A stretch of 55,846 nt of DNA, from contig CAMZHV010000014.1 in assembly GCA_947307015.1 (NCBI GenBank), forward strand, positions 1-55,846, given 5' to 3'. Every line of letters starts with the position of its first letter. Position 1 is the stretch's first letter. Positions 1 to 6,840 of this stretch are shown here, one piece after another. A program made the translations under genes and the position numbers. The notes beneath the pieces are model-generated. The model ran no database searches. It was not told where the DNA came from and worked only from the letters and a program-made list of their open reading frames with translations. The DNA is from an uncultured Prevotellaceae bacterium. GTDB lineage: Bacteria; Bacteroidota; Bacteroidia; Bacteroidales; Bacteroidaceae.

Positions 1-1
1 C

Positions 2-688
2 ATATTCTATGACGCTGCACTAACTAACACGGACTCTGATGTCAAGAAGAACTGGCTTGATTTCACGCATACGGTGAAGACGAAGCCGAAGGCACCAAGT
101 ATGAATGGAAAATTGACCGCTCGGCCCAACGGGACGCTTGACCCTTCAAGAATGAACAATGGAGCGCTCGGCCCCGCTCGGCGCTCCGCGACGCTTGACC
201 CTTCAAGAACGGGACGCTTGACACCTCAAGAATGTTCTGCCACGAGTGATGAGGAGACGGTGACGGGCGAGTATTCGGTTAAGGAGTTGTTCGTCAACTT
301 CAAGACGCTGGCAGGCCCGTACACGATTACGGTGACTGACGCAGCTGGACAGCCTATATATAATAAGGTGGTGCAGACAAGTAATGTTGTAGCCCTTAAC
401 ACGGACATCTCGACTTATCCCAAGGGCAGCTATACCATCACGGTGGAGAACGACGCAGAAGCATATACAGCAGAGTTTAATATCAAAGATGAAGACAGCC
501 TCACCCCTAACCCCTCTCCCGTGGGAGAGGGGAACTATGTGGGAGAGGGGGAAGCTGGTGCGGTGTACGACCTCAGCGGACGACGCATCGTAAATCACAA
601 GTCTAAAACCCTCCCCCTTGGGGGAGTAGGAGGGGGCTCGTCCAAGGGCATCTATATCATCAACGGCCGCAAGGTGGTGGTGAGATAA
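2..688 (+). CDS. C-terminal part of a secreted protein with sorting-type tail (5' end outside window)
   Basis: The reading frame is open from the first bases of the window, so this is the 3' end of a longer gene; the GTG at 74 is not a convincing start. Residues around 75-140 (KELFVNF, YTITVTDAAGQPIYNK, YPKGSYTITVEND) look like a beta-sandwich module that often precedes the tail. The last 40 residues contain YDLSGRRIV and KGIYIINGRKVVVR, the tail shared by many secreted proteins here. Three repeat insertions lie in frame: a TLDPSR-coding tandem at 130-234, a GC palindrome at 499-552 (LTPNPSPVGEG) and a related one at 608-640. The function of the missing body cannot be told. Export by a type IX-like system is inference from the tail. 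Confidence 0.7.
   Translation: MFYDAALTNTDSDVKKNWLDFTHTVKTKPKAPSMNGKLTARPNGTLDPSRMNNGALGPARRSATLDPSRTGRLTPQECSATSDEETVTGEYSVKELFVNFKTLAGPYTITVTDAAGQPIYNKVVQTSNVVALNTDISTYPKGSYTITVENDAEAYTAEFNIKDEDSLTPNPSPVGEGNYVGEGEAGAVYDLSGRRIVNHKSKTLPLGGVGGGSSKGIYIINGRKVVVR
130..234 (+). repeat. Three copies of a CTTGACCCTTCAAGAA-type unit inside a coding region
   Basis: The unit GGGACGCTTGACCCTTCAAG occurs at about 130-154, 187-210 and 210-234, with the third copy carrying ACACCTCAAG. The copies are in frame and encode TLDPSR, TLDPSR and RLTPQE. Between them is a duplicated GCTCGGC motif. A similar run of CCTCGACC/CTTGACC units is found in frame in the GH43 gene at about 52010-52080. Confidence 0.7.
499..552 (+). 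repeat. GC-rich palindromic repeat in frame (LTPNPSPVGEG type)
   Basis: The core CCCCTCTCCC-GT-GGGAGAGGGG forms a perfect 10-bp hairpin, preceded by CCTCACCCCTAA. The right arm is partly repeated at 539-552. It is translated as SLTPNPSPVGEG and lies just before the YDLSGRR tail. Related copies lie at 608, 15854, 15945, 23633, 48265, 50820 and 52377. Confidence 0.85.
608..640 (+). repeat. Second GC-rich hairpin repeat variant in frame
   Basis: CCCTCCCCCTTGGGGGAGTAGG is a diverged member of the same G/C-run hairpin class, with stem CTCCCCC/GGGGGAG. It is inserted inside the tail between RRIV and KGIYIING, where it encodes TLPLGGVGGG. The tail stays in frame on both sides. Confidence 0.7.
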
Positions 689-763
689 AGAATGTTAAAA
701 GATGAGGTCCTCTGTAATGTCTTCCAGGATTTGTGTGTATATGTAGGTAGAAGACGTAATCTT
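685..763 (+). repeat. Long direct repeat, copy 1 (promoter/leader region)
   Basis: The segment starting ATAAAGAATGTTAAAAG and running through TGTGTGTATATGTAG to AGAAGAC is nearly the same as 3636-3714, with roughly nine in ten positions matching by eye. A 17-bp part recurs at 2718-2734. All three sit at or just after a gene end. Copy 1 ends in GTAATCTTTGCAA, close to a -7 element, and precedes the lipoprotein at 791. Confidence 0.8.
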
Positions 764-790
764 TGCAATGTCAATAAACTCAATAACATC

Positions 791-1744
791 ATGATTCAGA
801 AGACATCTTTTATAATGAATTGCTTAGCCCTCCTGACCTCTGTGGTCTTCGTTGGGCTCATGACTGGCTGCAAAGACTCTGAGGAAGTCATAGAGCCGGA
901 CAACATAACAGAGGATCCTATTACTCTCCCCGATGAGGATCCGGGCGAGGAGAGCAGAGGCCTTCTTGGCAAATGGGAACTGGCCGAGGTGAAGGACGGG
1001 CCTTATGGAACGAACTGGGAATCAAGACGCAAGGGCGGTCTCACCGTAGAGTTCCAGAAGAGTGGCAAAGTCATCTTTTCCTATTACGAATACGGAACGA
1101 CGGAAACAATGGATTACTATTATCCAGAAAATCAGGATATCTATGGTTCTCCGAACCCCATTATTATCATCGGCGAAGCCCCTCTCGCTGTTGAAGTAGG
1201 AGGCTACTATCTGAAGCTCACCTACCGCGGTTTGGCTACCGCCGACCACGTTCCCGCCACCTTCGTACTCAAACGTAAATGGGATCGCGAACCTTTACTT
1301 ATCCTGTCGGATGATGGACAACGCGGAACAGGAGAGGTCTATAGAACTTCTTGCATCAAGCATAAAGAGCTGAGGGTTGAACGCAACGGAACCAAACACA
1401 TGCTCTATCATTTGTCCTTCAACTGCAATATCCGCAAGTCACCCGTTTTCGATGGGTTGGACATAGACTTTGAGACCGACACAGAGATGACTTTCGATGA
1501 TTTGAAGGTTGGGGACACTTTCGACACTGAACAGTTTCGTGCCTTTGCCGACTACACTCCGACATGGATGGAAGACATTGGGAGGGGAACAAGAGCACTG
1601 AGCGGACAGCTGACAGTGGCGAACAGAAGAAAGGTCGAAGATACCTCATTCATCACCCTCGAACTTAAGGACATCAAGTTTGAAGCGATTGACAAAAGCT
1701 GTATTTACAGCGTCAGTGGTGCATTGGAATATGAACTCCCGTAA
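791..1744 (+). CDS. Secreted lipoprotein with lipocalin-like region, function unknown
   Basis: The start at 791 gives a clean lipoprotein signal (MIQKTSFIMN..., hydrophobic core, lipobox LMTGC). An upstream in-frame ATG at 692 would add 33 residues with no signal features and overlaps the direct repeat, so it was not chosen. Residues 55-170 (LLGKWELAEVKDG, GGLTVEFQKSGKVIF, GGYYLKLTYRG) follow the pattern of Bacteroidetes lipocalin-like lipoprotein domains: a GxW start followed by short beta strands. The C-terminal half is unrecognised. There is no sorting tail in this frame, but a tail is encoded just after the stop in another frame (1756-1800), so the 3' end may have been rearranged. Confidence 0.7.
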   Translation: MIQKTSFIMNCLALLTSVVFVGLMTGCKDSEEVIEPDNITEDPITLPDEDPGEESRGLLGKWELAEVKDGPYGTNWESRRKGGLTVEFQKSGKVIFSYYEYGTTETMDYYYPENQDIYGSPNPIIIIGEAPLAVEVGGYYLKLTYRGLATADHVPATFVLKRKWDREPLLILSDDGQRGTGEVYRTSCIKHKELRVERNGTKHMLYHLSFNCNIRKSPVFDGLDIDFETDTEMTFDDLKVGDTFDTEQFRAFADYTPTWMEDIGRGTRALSGQLTVANRRKVEDTSFITLELKDIKFEAIDKSCIYSVSGALEYELP

Positions 1745-1755
1745 TCCCTCTTTGG

Positions 1756-1800
1756 CACGGCATTAACACCATCGATGGCCAAAAGATGATGGTGAAGTGA
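1756..1800 (+). pseudogene. Orphan sorting-tail remnant
   Basis: Directly after the lipoprotein stop, a different frame reads HGINTIDGQKMMVK and then TGA. This matches the last 14 residues of the tails seen elsewhere in the window. No start codon or body belongs to it. It is either the frameshifted end of the lipoprotein gene or what is left of a deleted gene. Confidence 0.6.
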
Positions 1801-1827
1801 TGCTGAGCCGAAAAATAATCGGGCTGG

Positions 1828-1861
1828 TTTGCAAGTGATTGGGAAATAATCATTATCTTTG
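1828..1861 (+). promoter_or_regulatory. Bacteroidetes-type promoter
   Basis: A -7 element TATCTTTG lies at 1854-1861, with TTTG at 1828-1831 as the -33 box and a spacing of about 22 bp. It would drive the short remnant at 1906 and possibly the gene at 2002. Confidence 0.65.
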
Positions 1862-1905
1862 CGGCGCAAAAAGGCGAAAAAAGGTTTATTATTATAAACT
1901 ATAAA

Positions 1906-1980
1906 ATGACTAAAGACGAGCTACGGCAGAAGCTGACAAAGATTGAATGTGACGACTTCGAGGGCTTGCATTATATTTAA
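1906..1980 (+). pseudogene. 24-codon remnant resembling the start of an AlbA_2/AAA_4-type gene
   Basis: It reads MTKDELRQKLTKIECDDFEG and ends in LHYI. From memory, the pattern L..L...E.DDFE resembles the first residues of AlbA_2 (Schlafen-like) putative DNA-binding proteins, which usually have EWDDFEVK here; the W is replaced by C. The frame stops after 24 codons with no continuation in the other frames. It has its own promoter at 1828-1861. The identification is tentative. Confidence 0.35.
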
Positions 1981-2001
1981 ACATCTTAAAATTCCACGGT
2001 T

Positions 2002-2721
2002 GTGAAAAGAAACCATTTACTCCTATTGTTGCTCATCACCTGTTCCATTAATGTGATGGCACAAACTGACTTTTATTACTATTATGGTAAAAAGATGCCC
2101 TTAATCCTCAATGAAAACAAGGTCTGCGTCACTATTCCTAAAACCTGTGACGGAGTTCTCGAAAGATTTCGTGCAAATGTTCAGACGTTGTGCAATATCA
2201 AGGACGAGACTTTTGAAACGAATGTCATACTTTGGTCAGAATATGAGAAGTTAATTTCACTGGACTTCTGGGCAGAAGATACAAAGTCTGTGATAGTAAC
2301 ATCAAGCTATTTTACTCAGCGCAACGAGGAGGTGTATGAAAGTCCATACCTGGATGTGAAGCTCAAAAAGCCTGATGATGTTGACATACTGACATCATTT
2401 ATTGAACAGCATAAGCTCAAAATCGCAAGGGTCTGGGAACGAATGCCTTTATGGTATACGCTGCATATTACCCCGGATAGTAATATGGGTAGTGTGGAAT
2501 GTGCAAATGCTTTATATGAAAGTGGAAAATTTACACATGCAGTACCAGACTTGGTCCTTACCGAGAGCCAATATGATGCTACTGCTATCCGCAACATTAC
2601 CACCATGCCAACAGCCGAAAGACCTTCCAAGATATTCAATCTCTCCGGTCGCCGCATCACCGTCACTCCCACCCGTGGTGGAGTTTATATCAAGGATGGA
2701 CGGAAGGTGATGGTGAAATAA
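2002..2721 (+). CDS. Subtilase-type prodomain fused directly to a sorting tail (catalytic domain absent)
   Basis: The GTG start at 2002 gives a signal peptide (KRNHLLLLLLITC...VMAQ). Residues 20-190 resemble the N-terminal propeptide of Bacteroidetes S8 (subtilisin) peptidases, notably ANALYESGKFTHAVPD, the usual end of that prodomain (family knowledge from memory). In full enzymes a catalytic domain of about 300 residues with Asp, His and Ser motifs follows; none is present. After about 20 linker residues the protein ends in IFNLSGRRI...GGVYIKDGRKVMVK. The reading frame is intact, with no internal stop or frameshift. It is either an internally deleted protease gene or a free-standing exported propeptide that could act as an inhibitor. 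The gene is complete, but its role is inference. Confidence 0.65.
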   Translation: MKRNHLLLLLLITCSINVMAQTDFYYYYGKKMPLILNENKVCVTIPKTCDGVLERFRANVQTLCNIKDETFETNVILWSEYEKLISLDFWAEDTKSVIVTSSYFTQRNEEVYESPYLDVKLKKPDDVDILTSFIEQHKLKIARVWERMPLWYTLHITPDSNMGSVECANALYESGKFTHAVPDLVLTESQYDATAIRNITTMPTAERPSKIFNLSGRRITVTPTRGGVYIKDGRKVMVK

Positions 2722-2763
2722 AGAATGTTAAAAGAAACCATCAACTTATCATAAAATGAAGAA

Positions 2764-2804
2764 AAGTGCGTAACTTTGCACGTGGAATTAATAGTTACGC
2801 ACTT
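2764..2804 (+). promoter_or_regulatory. hipBA promoter with perfect 11-bp inverted-repeat operator
   Basis: AAGTGCGTAAC at 2764-2774 and its exact reverse complement GTTACGCACTT at 2794-2804 flank 19 bp. The -7 element TAACTTTG (2771-2778) overlaps the left arm, and the right arm abuts the ATG at 2805. This placement fits autoregulation by the HipB-like repressor. Confidence 0.75.
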
Positions 2805-3125
2805 ATGAGCAAGAGCACGATGGGCAATAAACTGCCCAGAAAATTGGAACTGAAGATGCAGACGGTGGGCGAGCAAATCAAGCTGGCCCGGCTGCGTAGG
2901 AACCTGAGTGTGGCTCAGGTGGCTGAGCGCGCAACCTGTTCACCCCTGACTATCGCACGTATAGAAAAAGGTACACCCACGGTGGCCATAGGCATCTATC
3001 TGAGAGTACTCTATGCCTTGCAGCTTGATGACGACATTCTGCTGCTGGCACAGAAGGATGAGATGGGGCGAGCCTTGCAGGATCTCGCACTCAAACATCG
3101 TGAAAGGGCAAGTAAGAAGGTTTAA
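2805..3125 (+). CDS. hipB: HipB-like XRE-family antitoxin/repressor
   Basis: The start at 2805 directly follows the operator arm; a longer frame from 2766 would begin inside the promoter. Residues 20-75 form a helix-turn-helix of the XRE/Cro type (VGEQIKLARLRRNLSVAQVA, TCSPLTIARIEKG, IYLRVLYALQLDDDILLLA), typical of HipB partners in Bacteroidetes. The protein is 106 residues and basic at its end. The hipA remnant starts three bases downstream in the same frame. It likely binds the inverted repeat at 2764-2804. It appears intact although its toxin is truncated. Confidence 0.85.
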   Translation: MSKSTMGNKLPRKLELKMQTVGEQIKLARLRRNLSVAQVAERATCSPLTIARIEKGTPTVAIGIYLRVLYALQLDDDILLLAQKDEMGRALQDLALKHRERASKKV

Positions 3126-3128
3126 AGC

Positions 3129-3620
3129 ATGACTGCCGATGGCCACAGAAAACATTTTGCTTCAGCCATGACCCTGCTAGGCCTGAGCGATGGCAGCGAT
3201 GCGAAGACTGGCAACGGATATTTGGACATCGTCGATTTCATCCTTCAGCACTGCTGCGATGTCGAAGACAACCTGCGTCAGCTCTATCGCCGTGTGGCAT
3301 TCAATATCGCCATCGGCAATAGCGATGACCATTTCCGCAACCATGGTTTTCTGCTGACACCTCGCGGCTGGACGCTCTCACCGGCCTACGACATGAATCC
3401 TACGTTGAACGACTATCAGGCCCTGCTCATCAACCGGACGACCAACCGCGCCGACCTTCAAGTGCTGCTCGCTTCCTCAGAGGAGTATATGATAGGCAAG
3501 GAAGAGGCACAGCGAATCATCGATGAGGTGCGAGACGGAGTGAGCCGATGGAAGACCATAGCCCATCGCCTCGGTATCACCAAACGGGAAATGGATCTAT
3601 TCCAACAAGTTTATCAATAG
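3129..3620 (+). pseudogene. hipA: HipA-like Ser/Thr kinase, C-terminal lobe only
   Basis: The 163 residues match the C-terminal half of HipA toxins (usually about 400-440 residues). HFASAMTLLGLSDG opens the match, NIAIGNSDDHFRNHGF carries the catalytic Asp and Asn, and SPAYDMNP carries the metal-binding Asp. The N-terminal HipA_N domain, the P-loop and the ATP-binding lysine region are missing. The first residues (TADGHRKHFAS) correspond to the point just after the usual FDR motif, so about 250 codons have been lost between hipB and this start. A kinase without its N-lobe should be inactive. It may be a decayed gene, or less likely a decoy that still binds HipB. Confidence 0.75.
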
Positions 3621-3635
3621 TCAGATGATGGCAAC

Positions 3636-3714
3636 ATAAAGAATGTTAAAAGATGAGCTCTTCTGTAATGTTTTCGAGGATTCGTGTGTATATGTAGATA
3701 GAAGACATCAAAGC
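3636..3714 (+). repeat. Long direct repeat, copy 2 (promoter/leader region)
   Basis: This is the second copy of the 79-bp segment at 685-763, placed after the hipA remnant and before the barrel gene at 3723. Together the copies bracket the block of lipoprotein, hollow protease and hipBA, about 2.9 kb. Confidence 0.8.
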
Positions 3715-3722
3715 AGACAACG

Positions 3723-4421
3723 ATGAAACAGAACATTAATAAACTATTATTGATTACCATAGTGCTCTGTTCTTGGGCAGTCCAAGCGGCTGCCCAGGAT
3801 GAGCAGAAAAGGGAGGCACCGAAGGCCAATATCGTGAAGGTGAACATCGGGCCTTCGATGGTAGTCTCCAAAGTCATCTTTCCAGTTTATGGGCTTACCA
3901 ATTCTGGTGGCGGAGTCGTCGGGGACCTCAAGATGAAGAACCTGAAAGGCGTGGATGCGGGTGTTACCTATCAGCACCTGTGGCGCATCGGCATTGGCGT
4001 GGGAGTGGATTACAACTTCAGCAAGATTTGGCTCACCAGCGAGTATGGACACTTCATCCAGCAGTATATCGGCCCGAGCTTCGTCTATACCTATCGCGGT
4101 TGGAAACATTTCGGACTGGGTGTTGCCGTCGGCATTGGCTACGTCCACGTCTACGAGGAGTTCTACACTCCCATGGAGCCGTGGCCCGGTATTGAACCGC
4201 TACCAGCCATGGGATATAAGAACCGTGTCCACGAGAACGGCCTTGGCAACCTAACGCGCCTCAGTGCTGAGTATCGCTTCAACGCCCATTTTGGCATCGG
4301 TGCCGATTTCAACTTGTTCAATACCCAGTTCCATTTTATCAAGAACCTCGATGAGGCCGAGACATTATACGACAACATCACTCGCCTCAACCTGCTCATC
4401 TCAGCTAATTTCTACTTCTAA
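3723..4421 (+). CDS. Outer-membrane beta-barrel protein
   Basis: A signal peptide (MKQNINKLLLITIVLCSWAVQAAAQ) is followed by about 205 residues of alternating beta-strand pattern, with glycine and aromatic pairs (GVTYQHLWRIGIGVGVDYNF, GPSFVYTYRGW, GLGVAVGIGYVHVYEEF, FGIGADFNLFN). It ends in an aromatic residue (LLISANFYF), as outer-membrane barrels do. Its size fits an eight-strand barrel of the OMP_b-brl type. No ligand can be inferred. The 3' end overlaps the convergent regulator gene by 17 bp, and no terminator hairpin is obvious between them. Confidence 0.75.
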   Translation: MKQNINKLLLITIVLCSWAVQAAAQDEQKREAPKANIVKVNIGPSMVVSKVIFPVYGLTNSGGGVVGDLKMKNLKGVDAGVTYQHLWRIGIGVGVDYNFSKIWLTSEYGHFIQQYIGPSFVYTYRGWKHFGLGVAVGIGYVHVYEEFYTPMEPWPGIEPLPAMGYKNRVHENGLGNLTRLSAEYRFNAHFGIGADFNLFNTQFHFIKNLDEAETLYDNITRLNLLISANFYF

Positions 4422-5862
4422 CACCACACCCCGCTGTGGCGTCATTTATCTTCAATGTTTCAATCACTTGTTCGAGCGTCGTCTCCGGGTCCTCCTCGCC
4501 AAAGATTTCTTTCTTCACCTTGAGCTTGCGATGCTGTACGGCGGAGATGGTGATGCCGAAGAGATTGCCGATAGCGCGGTTGGTGAGGCGCAGGCGAGTG
4601 AGGATGCAGAGCTGAACATCCTCTTCCTTGATGTCGGGGATGCGTTCACGTAGGATGGCGATGCGGTCGTGGTCGATGGCGTTGAGCGTCCGTTCGACCT
4701 CTGCCCATTCGGCCTCGGAGAGAATGATGTGATGCTTGTCGCTCTCGCCGATTTTCTTGAGGATGGCGGAGCGTTGGAGGATGAATTCCTTCAGGAACAT
4801 GATGGTGGCGTCGCGCTGCTTCAGTTGTTCGCGCTGCGCCAGGGCCTCCTGCTCATGCAGCTGTGCCTCGGCCTTGCGGCGCTCCTCGGCGGTGCGTAGA
4901 CGTGCACGGACGATAAACCATACGGCCACAGCGATGAGCAGCACGATGACCAAGGTGCTCCACAACCAGTAGCGGTTCAGCGCCGCCCGATAACGTAGGC
5001 GTTCGTTGTCCTGTGCCTGACGCAAAGCGTTTTGATAGTAGTCGTCCTTTTGTCGCAAAGCGTTGTAATAGAGGTCTTCGGCATGACTGAAAGCCTCGTC
5101 GATAGCCTCTTCAGCTGCATCGGTGTCGCTGCGACGGAGGGCGAGCTTGGCGAGGTTGCTCTGCACGATGTAAGCAGCCTGCAGATCGTCGCCCGGCTGC
5201 ATCTTGCGATAGACAGCTTCGGCAGCGGCGAGCGAGTCGCAACTGACGAGGCAGCGCGCCAGTACCTGCTGGGCACCGAGCAAGAGATGGTCGGGCGCAC
5301 AGTCCTCAGCATCGCGAGCATAGTGCAACGCAATGGCGTAGTCATCCATGGCCCAGTGTATGTTGGCTAAGCTCGTGAGCGTCTGGCTGACAAGCTCCGT
5401 GCCGAGGGTGTCGGCAGAGGCTACGGCTAACTCATAAGCACGACGCGTGTAGTTGAGCGCTTCGTCGAAACTACCATCGTCGTTGAAGGCCACTTGGCTC
5501 GCGTACGTACCGATATAATCTAAAATGATGATGAGGTTGCGCGGGCTGTCGGGCTTCCGCTCATAGCTCTCCAATGCCTGCTTGGCCATGGCGAGTGCTT
5601 CGGCGCTATTGCCCCACGCGAGGGATTCTGCCAGTCGCAGCTGGGCAAGGTAGAGCGTGTGGTTGTCATCCTCGCGGCGTGCCAGTCGGATTGCTTCGCC
5701 CAGGAGCTGCTCGCCAGCATGCACGCTGTCTTGGTCGAAGGCATCGAGGGCTTGTTCGTAACAGCTGCGGGCATCACGTGGAGGTGTCGAGGGGCTGTCC
5801 GATCGGCAGGCCGTCGTCAGCCACACAAGGGACAAAATGAGTATCTCTTGAATCGTTTTCAT
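4405..5862 (-). CDS. TPR-containing membrane-anchored transcriptional regulator
   Basis: Layout of the 485 residues: a lipoprotein-like leader (MKTIQEILILSLVWLTTAC), tetratricopeptide helices at about 30-280, a transmembrane helix at about 295-318 (WLWSTLVIVLLIAVAVWFIV), a coiled coil at 320-365 (AEERRKAEAQLHEQEALAQR), and a C-terminal helix-turn-helix at 410-470 (LCILTRLRLTNRAIGNLFGI). This matches the Bacteroidetes family of periplasmic TPR sensors joined to a cytoplasmic LuxR-like DNA-binding end. The predicted lipobox and the internal membrane segment compete for how the N-terminus is anchored. The target genes are unknown; no operator is visible. Confidence 0.75.
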   Translation of the reverse strand: MKTIQEILILSLVWLTTACRSDSPSTPPRDARSCYEQALDAFDQDSVHAGEQLLGEAIRLARREDDNHTLYLAQLRLAESLAWGNSAEALAMAKQALESYERKPDSPRNLIIILDYIGTYASQVAFNDDGSFDEALNYTRRAYELAVASADTLGTELVSQTLTSLANIHWAMDDYAIALHYARDAEDCAPDHLLLGAQQVLARCLVSCDSLAAAEAVYRKMQPGDDLQAAYIVQSNLAKLALRRSDTDAAEEAIDEAFSHAEDLYYNALRQKDDYYQNALRQAQDNERLRYRAALNRYWLWSTLVIVLLIAVAVWFIVRARLRTAEERRKAEAQLHEQEALAQREQLKQRDATIMFLKEFILQRSAILKKIGESDKHHIILSEAEWAEVERTLNAIDHDRIAILRERIPDIKEEDVQLCILTRLRLTNRAIGNLFGITISAVQHRKLKVKKEIFGEEDPETTLEQVIETLKINDATAGCGVRSRN

Positions 5863-5883
5863 GACTTAATTTGAAATCTGCGG

Positions 5884-5891
5884 CAAAGGTA
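5884..5891 (-). promoter_or_regulatory. -7 element TACCTTTG for the TPR regulator
   Basis: CAAAGGTA on the plus strand reads TACCTTTG on the minus strand, 22-29 bases upstream of the start codon at 5862. Confidence 0.65.
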
Positions 5892-6232
5892 CGGCATTTT
5901 CTCGTATGTTGTATCGCTCACCCCATGGAAATTTTTCGGTTTCCAAAAATTCACAAAGGACTCATTATCAACTTCTTGTGCTTTTTGACTCTCAAAAGGG
6001 GGTGGAAAAGTTTCATCGTCCCCTCATTTATTGTCCCTCATATTTGCTCATTTCAAGGGAAATATGGCGAAAATGGATAGCGTATCGATTTTTGTGATAT
6101 CGCAGAAAGATGAAGGACTTTAACACTGTTTTAACACGCTTTTTCTTGCATATATCTACGAAAATGTCGTAATTTGCAGCGTCAAAATACAAATACGATT
6201 GTTTCGTCTTACCCTTAAAACGTAGAATCATT
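5892..6232. other. Divergent intergenic region with candidate promoter for the TonB-domain gene
   Basis: About 340 bp lie between divergent starts. Short frames here have no protein character. A candidate plus-strand promoter is TTG at 6146-6148 and TAATTTG at 6170-6176, with 21 bp between them. TTTCGTCTTACCCTTAAAACG at about 6200 forms the AT-rich leader. No other structure was seen. Confidence 0.5.
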
Positions 6233-6778
6233 ATGAAGAACTCACGTAGAACCCATCGCACAGGGATGCTCAAATACATCTTCTTCGTGCCCGCAGCTGC
6301 TCTCATGCTGCTGCTTTGCAATGTCAATGCCATGGCCCGTGGCTTGGCTGACGACGACAAGAAAGGCCAGATCTACGAAGATCCGGAGGTCAAAGCCGAA
6401 TATCCGGGCGGCGAGCAGGAGCTCTACAAATTCTTGATGATGAACGTCAAGTATCCTGTCGTGGCTCGTGAAAATGCTGTGCAGGGACGTATCATTGTTG
6501 CATTCGTCATCGAGAAGGATGGAACGATAACAGACATCAAGGCAATGCCCGAAAAAAAGATGGAGAAGGCCCTGCAAGAGTTTGTCGTGACGGCCAACAA
6601 GTCTGATGCTACACCCGAGCAGAAGGCCTATGCCGAGACATATGCCGAAGGGATGAAGCAGCTCAAGGAGGAGGCCGTGCGCGTAGTCTCGAAGATGCCC
6701 AAATGGAAGCCTGGGCGTCATAACGATGAGCCCGTGCGCGTCCGCTTTATGCTGCCTGTCATGTTCAGGCTTCAATAA
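6233..6778 (+). CDS. TonB C-terminal-domain protein
   Basis: A basic start (MKNSRRTHRTG) is followed by one membrane segment (MLKYIFFVPAAALMLLLCNV, then NAMA), which resembles the last membrane helix of Bacteroidetes BlaR1/M56 peptidases that carry a TonB domain. Residues 50-180 form a TonB_C-type domain: EYPGGEQELYKFLMMNVKYP, ENAVQGRIIVAFVIEKDGTI, then MPKWKPGRHNDEPVRVRFMLP. A helical insert sits at about 105-155. It is probably an inner-membrane-anchored energy coupler or a sensor fragment. The M56 peptidase part found in longer homologues is absent. It is transcribed towards a shared terminator with the Omp28-type gene. Confidence 0.75.
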   Translation: MKNSRRTHRTGMLKYIFFVPAAALMLLLCNVNAMARGLADDDKKGQIYEDPEVKAEYPGGEQELYKFLMMNVKYPVVARENAVQGRIIVAFVIEKDGTITDIKAMPEKKMEKALQEFVVTANKSDATPEQKAYAETYAEGMKQLKEEAVRVVSKMPKWKPGRHNDEPVRVRFMLPVMFRLQ

Positions 6779-6792
6779 TCGGCTAAAAAAAA

Positions 6793-6830
6793 CGAATGAG
6801 CTTATACGCATAGACGCATAAGCTCATTCG
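6793..6830. terminator. Bidirectional terminator
   Basis: CGAATGAGCTTAT (6793-6805) pairs perfectly with ATAAGCTCATTCG (6818-6830) around a 12-base loop, with A-rich sequence on the left and T-rich on the right. It lies between convergent genes ending at 6778 and 6841. Confidence 0.85.
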
Positions 6831-6840
6831 CTATTCGTCA

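Noticed and set aside
692..790. Upstream start for the lipoprotein at 692
   Set aside because: It would place 33 non-signal residues in front of an evident lipoprotein signal and lies within the 79-bp direct repeat.
5871..6097. Two short overlapping plus-strand frames upstream of the TonB-domain gene
   Set aside because: They overlap each other in different frames, lack protein-like composition and lie in a divergent promoter region.
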